Positions 40,883 through 44,466 of a stretch of DNA of 44,466 bases are shown in pieces. A program made the position numbers and the translations under genes. The DNA comes from Planctomycetota bacterium. GTDB lineage: Bacteria; Planctomycetota; J058; JAJDCQ01. Numbering within the stretch: the stretch's first letter is position 1; each line of letters begins with the position of its first letter. The notes under the pieces were generated by a model. That model made no database searches. It worked only from the letters and a program-made list of their open reading frames with translations, and was not told the origin of the DNA. The stretch covers positions 1 to 44,466 of the forward strand of contig JAJDCQ010000076.1 in assembly GCA_029260755.1 (NCBI GenBank), given 5' to 3'.

Positions 40883-43800
40883 TCACTCCCCGCCCGACTC
40901 ACCATCCTCCCCATCCTCATCGAACACCCGCGGCAACCGCGACGGCCCCGCCGCCAGGTGAGCATCGAGGTCGGCCCGCGCCCGAGCCGCCATCGGATGC
41001 CTCACCCGCTCGTAGGTCTCGGCGCGCATGGTGAGGATCCCTGCCTGCCAGGGCGGGTGGGGCTCGAACGCCGCCAGCGCGGCGACGCGCCGCTCGTCGT
41101 CGGCCAGGACGTTCGCGACGCCGATCCGGGTCATCAGCCGCTGCAGGCGGAACGCCTCGACGGCGAAGGGCTGCTCGAGGGCGTCGAACAGCCTCCCGCC
41201 CGCCGTCGGTGACGATGCGGCGAGCTTCCGGCAGCGCGCGAGCAGCCGGAGCATCACGTCCCGGGTGAACCACGGGTCGACGCGGAGGTGCTCGAACGCG
41301 TCGACGGCCTCGTCGACCGCCTCGTCGAGCCGTCCGGCGGCCTCGGCGTGGAGCGAGCGGATCGCGGCGGCGACGGCGGGCGAGGTCTTCTCGATCACGT
41401 CCGCGAGCGCCCGGTAGCGTCCGTCGCCAGAGGCGGCGAGGGCCTCGGCGAGGAGGACGACATCGATGGGGCATCGCGGGCGTTCGGACTGCTTCATCCA
41501 GATCCGGAGGGCGCCGGCGAGATTCCCGGCGTCCCAGTTCTGGCGCGCGGCGACCCGCTGCGTCGTGACCGGGTCGATCGTGTCCTCGCCCGGGAACGGC
41601 TTGTAGCGATCGACGAGGCGGCGGGCCAGGCGGAGCTCGTCGACGAGACGCCAGTCGATCTCGCCGCGCACGAGCGCCGGCTGATGCTCGTGCTGCTCGG
41701 CGGCCTGGAGGCGGAGCGGCCCGATGATGCGTCCGGTCGGGCGGCCGAGGGCGCGGGCGAAGCCCCACTCGATCACCGTGTCGTCGTCGGTGTTCAGCTT
41801 CGGGGGCGCCTCGTCCGCGTCGGCGGTCCCGTCTCGGCCGCCCAGGCGCCGGGCGAGGCTCGAGCGCGCGAGGAAACCGGTGTAGAACCCCTCGGCTCCG
41901 CCGACCCCCCACACGTTGCGGAAGGCGGACACCCACGGCTCGCTCTTCATCCGCGCGGTGACCCTCTCGACGTCGTGGACGATCGGTTCGCGCGTCGCGA
42001 GGAGGAGGAGGTCGCCGCCGAGCTTCACCTCCCAGCTCTCGATGTGGGGGAACACCGATCCCAGCGTCGCGTAGATCGTCCGGACGGTCTCGAGGTCGAC
42101 CTCGTATCCCTGGACCCACTGGACGAAGATCCCGCCGTCGGCCAGGCGGGCGTCGACCGCCTCGTAGAAGTCGCGCGTGAAGAGGCTCGCGATGCCGGCG
42201 CGGAAGGGGTTGCTCGGTTCGCTCACGATCAGGTCGTAGCGGTCGCCGCTCGTGAGGAGCACCTCGCGGCCATCGCCGAGGATCACGTTCACCTTCTCGT
42301 TCTCGAGGACGCGGCCGTTGGCGGGGGCGCAGCGGGCGGCCATCTCGAGGACGGCCGGCTCGAGCTCGGCGACGTCGACGCGCTCGATCGAGGGCACCTG
42401 TCCGATCCAGCCCGCCGTGCAGCCGGTCCCGAGGCCGACGACGAACGCGCGCTTCGGCTCGGGGTGGAGCGCTGCCGGGATGAGGCCGGAGCCGACCTGC
42501 GTCGGCGAGTCGCCGAGGATGTGGCCGTCGGAGCGGCCGTTGACGATGAACGAGTAGCCGTCGCGGGCGTTGATCCCGACGGTGCTCTCGACGCCGTCCG
42601 CCTCCCAGACGATGCTCCAGCGGTGGCGCTCGAACGCGCCGCGGATGACGTTCCCGCCCCAGTAGCGATTGCGCTTGCGGCCCCACCCGATCTCGTTGTG
42701 GCGCCAGGCGACGGTCGGGCCGACGGCCGCGAACGCGAGGATGACCGCGATCGCGCCGGCGATCGCCGGCGCGATCGCTCCGCGGCGAGGCTCGCGCCGG
42801 CCGATCAGGACGAAGCCGGCGCCGGCCGCGGCCGTCCCGACGAGGAGGACGACGACCGCGCGCCAGGCGCCGGTGGCCGACAGGATCGGGAGGAGGCCGA
42901 AGCCGCCGGCGAGCGAGCCGAGGATCGCCCCGGCGGTGTTGAGGGCGTAGAGCTGACCGACCTGGGCGCCGACCTTGCGCCGGCCCGAGCCGAGGAGCGC
43001 CACGAGGAGCGGGAGCTGATAGCCCGAGACGATGGCCGCCGGGAGGACGATCGGGACGGTGATCAGCGTCCACAGGCCGACGAGATACCAGAAGCCGAGG
43101 TCGCCGATCGGGCGGGCGACCAGCGCGAACGCGGCGATCCGGTCGCCCGCGCCGAGCGGGATCGCCACGAAGACCGCCTCGAGCGCGCACGTGAGCGCGA
43201 ACGCGGCGACGGTCGGGCGGCGGGTCTCGGAGCGTCGCCCGTAGAGGAGGCCGCCCGTGCCGATGCCGAGCAACGCGATGACGAGGATCAGCCCGAACGT
43301 GTAGCTCGTGCCGCCGAGGATCGGCGTGAGGACGCGGTACCAGACGAGCTCCATGAGCAGGAACGCGAAGCCGACCGCCGCGGCGGAGCCGAGGACGAGC
43401 GCGACGGGCGCGGGCGCCGGCGCCGAGGGGGCCGGTGGCGACGACGCCGGCGACGCGGACGCCTCGGGCGCGGGCGCGCCCTCGTCGTCGGGCATCGATG
43501 GCGCCATCCCGGACGCCATCGCCCAGGCGACCCCGGCGACGCCGAGGTTGACCGCCGCGGCGAGCAGGAGGGTGCCGCGCGTGCCGAAGAGCTCGAGGGC
43601 GAAGAACGTCCCGAAGAACGCGCCGGCGACCGCGCCGATCGTGTTCGCCCCGTAGAGGAACCCCGCGCGCCGACGTCCCACGTCGTGCGACGACTCGATC
43701 GCGCGCGCGACCGCGGGGAGGGTGCCGCCCATGAGAAACGTCGGCACGCCGAGGACGAGGGTCGCCAGGAGCAGCCGGGCGAGCGTCCCGCCGAACGAGC

Positions 43801-44119
43801 CGAGGGTGGATGACCCGCCGACGCCGAGATAGACGCCCCGGACGACCGCGATCAGGACCGGGCTGGCGGCGGCGGCGACGGCGATGAGGAGCTCGAGCCG
43901 CGCGTACAGGCCGAGCGGGCTCGGGCTCCGATCGGCGCGGCGGCCGAGGATGATCCCGCCGAGGCCGAGCCCACCCATGAAGATCGCGAGGACGGCCGCC
44001 GTCGCGGCCGTGCTGGCGCCGAAGACGAGCCGGAGCATCCGGAGCCAGGCGATCTGGTAGACGAGGGCGCAGAAGCCGGACGCGAACAGGAGCAACGAGG
44101 CGCGAGCGACGAGAGACAC
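40883..44119 (-). CDS. membrane-fused spermidine synthase-like protein
   Basis: A 1078-residue three-part protein. The first ~490 residues form a membrane domain with about a dozen hydrophobic helices (SGFCALVYQIAWLRMLRLVF is typical of this fused family). Residues about 490-760 are a spermidine-synthase-like Rossmann fold: FVVGLGTGCTAGWIG, VDVAELEP, VNVILGDGREVL, YDLIVSEPSNPFRAGIASLF. True aminopropyltransferases have a catalytic Asp (YDVIIVDSSDP) where this protein has SEPSNP, so polyamine synthesis is doubtful. The last ~250 residues are helical and TPR-like. GTG 44119 follows GGAGG by nine bases. Such fused proteins are common in planctomycetes and lack a proven reaction. Confidence 0.85.
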   Translation of the reverse strand: MSLVARASLLLFASGFCALVYQIAWLRMLRLVFGASTAATAAVLAIFMGGLGLGGIILGRRADRSPSPLGLYARLELLIAVAAAASPVLIAVVRGVYLGVGGSSTLGSFGGTLARLLLATLVLGVPTFLMGGTLPAVARAIESSHDVGRRRAGFLYGANTIGAVAGAFFGTFFALELFGTRGTLLLAAAVNLGVAGVAWAMASGMAPSMPDDEGAPAPEASASPASSPPAPSAPAPAPVALVLGSAAAVGFAFLLMELVWYRVLTPILGGTSYTFGLILVIALLGIGTGGLLYGRRSETRRPTVAAFALTCALEAVFVAIPLGAGDRIAAFALVARPIGDLGFWYLVGLWTLITVPIVLPAAIVSGYQLPLLVALLGSGRRKVGAQVGQLYALNTAGAILGSLAGGFGLLPILSATGAWRAVVVLLVGTAAAGAGFVLIGRREPRRGAIAPAIAGAIAVILAFAAVGPTVAWRHNEIGWGRKRNRYWGGNVIRGAFERHRWSIVWEADGVESTVGINARDGYSFIVNGRSDGHILGDSPTQVGSGLIPAALHPEPKRAFVVGLGTGCTAGWIGQVPSIERVDVAELEPAVLEMAARCAPANGRVLENEKVNVILGDGREVLLTSGDRYDLIVSEPSNPFRAGIASLFTRDFYEAVDARLADGGIFVQWVQGYEVDLETVRTIYATLGSVFPHIESWEVKLGGDLLLLATREPIVHDVERVTARMKSEPWVSAFRNVWGVGGAEGFYTGFLARSSLARRLGGRDGTADADEAPPKLNTDDDTVIEWGFARALGRPTGRIIGPLRLQAAEQHEHQPALVRGEIDWRLVDELRLARRLVDRYKPFPGEDTIDPVTTQRVAARQNWDAGNLAGALRIWMKQSERPRCPIDVVLLAEALAASGDGRYRALADVIEKTSPAVAAAIRSLHAEAAGRLDEAVDEAVDAFEHLRVDPWFTRDVMLRLLARCRKLAASSPTAGGRLFDALEQPFAVEAFRLQRLMTRIGVANVLADDERRVAALAAFEPHPPWQAGILTMRAETYERVRHPMAARARADLDAHLAAGPSRLPRVFDEDGEDGESGGE

Positions 44120-44222
44120 TCGAGGTCCTCCGCCAGCGTGGTGGTGGGCGGACGCGTTCGGACTCCCCGCCGATCAGGCCATGGAATCACGCCGCGGGCG
44201 CCGACGTCCAGCGTCTCGGGAA

Positions 44223-44308
44223 GCCAGTCCGCGTCATCCGCGGAATCCGCGGCTCCACTCGTCGTCTCGCGTCCGGAGAACGAAACCGCGGATCACGCGG
44301 ACTGGCGC
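44223..44308 (+). repeat. GCGGATTAC-type palindromic repeat, copy D (diverged)
   Basis: CCAGTCCGCGTCATCCGCGGAA pattern on the left is answered by AACCGCGGATCACGCGGACTGG on the right: CCAGTCCGCGT pairs with ACGCGGACTGG perfectly, so this copy forms a longer outer stem than A-C. Confidence 0.75.
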
Positions 44309-44353
44309 GGATTGGGCATGTCAACTTCGCTCAGGTCGATGAAGAGATGGAAC

Positions 44354-44376
44354 CACGGAGGCACGGAGGCACGGAG
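44354..44376. repeat. octamer microrepeat CACGGAGG
   Basis: Two perfect CACGGAGG octamers are followed by CACGGAG. No gene context is visible. Confidence 0.8.
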
Positions 44377-44466
44377 CAGCTTCGGATGATGCCCCGTCGC
44401 GGACCGATCCCGGCGCTCCTTCTCTTGGCTCCCGTCGCCTCGCGTGACCGAGATCGAGAGGGAGCC

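Larger units (their letters stand above)
44120..44466. other. right flank with repeats, no gene seen
   Basis: This 347-bp end contains a GCGGATT-type element (44223-44308) and an 8-bp microrepeat (44354-44376). The start of the next gene may lie beyond the window; nothing supports a coding region here. Confidence 0.6.

Overview
The window is a GC-rich (about 70%) bacterial chromosome segment. Four things point to the Planctomycetota: a DUF1549/DUF1553 gene directly followed by a DUF1501 gene, several Ser/Thr protein kinases, FHA and PDZ proteins, and large secreted or membrane proteins of unknown role. No rRNA, tRNA, CRISPR array, phage or complete insertion sequence is visible. Mobile-DNA signs are limited to palindromic, REP-like repeats in the intergenic regions.

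Layout. 1-1151 holds no gene but has a three-unit tandem repeat of palindromic boxes. 1152-4432 (+) is a compact run: TPR membrane protein, small membrane protein, radical SAM/SPASM protein and DUF4416 protein. 4423-9473 is a light-response block: class I photolyase (-), TIGR01777 epimerase-like protein (-), then, divergently, a DUF523-DUF1722 (YbgA) protein coupled to a MerR-type regulator carrying both sequence signatures of the B12 photoreceptor CarH. Between the divergent arms lies a promoter whose -35 box is overlapped by 11-bp-spaced direct repeats of the CarH operator type. 9498-16888 (-) is signalling: a metallo-beta-lactamase/cyclic-nucleotide-binding protein, a transmembrane Ser/Thr kinase, a VanZ-like/CBM9-like fusion, and a broken kinase-WD40 gene. 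17021-21662 (+) is the DUF1549/DUF1501 operon with a membrane-anchored third gene.

21634-25343 (-) is housekeeping: gatC-gatA-gatB (Asp/Glu-tRNA amidotransferase) and rpmB. A short dispersed repeat is inserted in frame in gatB and also forms the GatA C-terminus. A PDZ lipoprotein and comM follow (-). Going rightwards are an Isc-type ferredoxin and a 1039-residue FHA/coiled-coil protein whose promoter has a perfect palindrome in its spacer. 32152-33171 is a non-coding pair of inverted hairpin elements whose stems differ in sequence but keep pairing. 33172-40429 (+) is an envelope/secretion block: a giant GspK-like pseudopilin with a LamG-like domain and a possible sigma-54 promoter, a secreted protein, a small secreted protein with a strong ribosome site and terminator, and a PDZ/alpha-toroid protein. 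40883-44119 (-) is a membrane-fused spermidine-synthase-like protein, flanked by GCGGATTAC-type repeats.

The best-supported system is the predicted CarH light switch (photolyase, epimerase, YbgA, CarH). The least explained are the FHA coiled-coil protein, the pseudopilin-LamG block and the covarying hairpin repeats.
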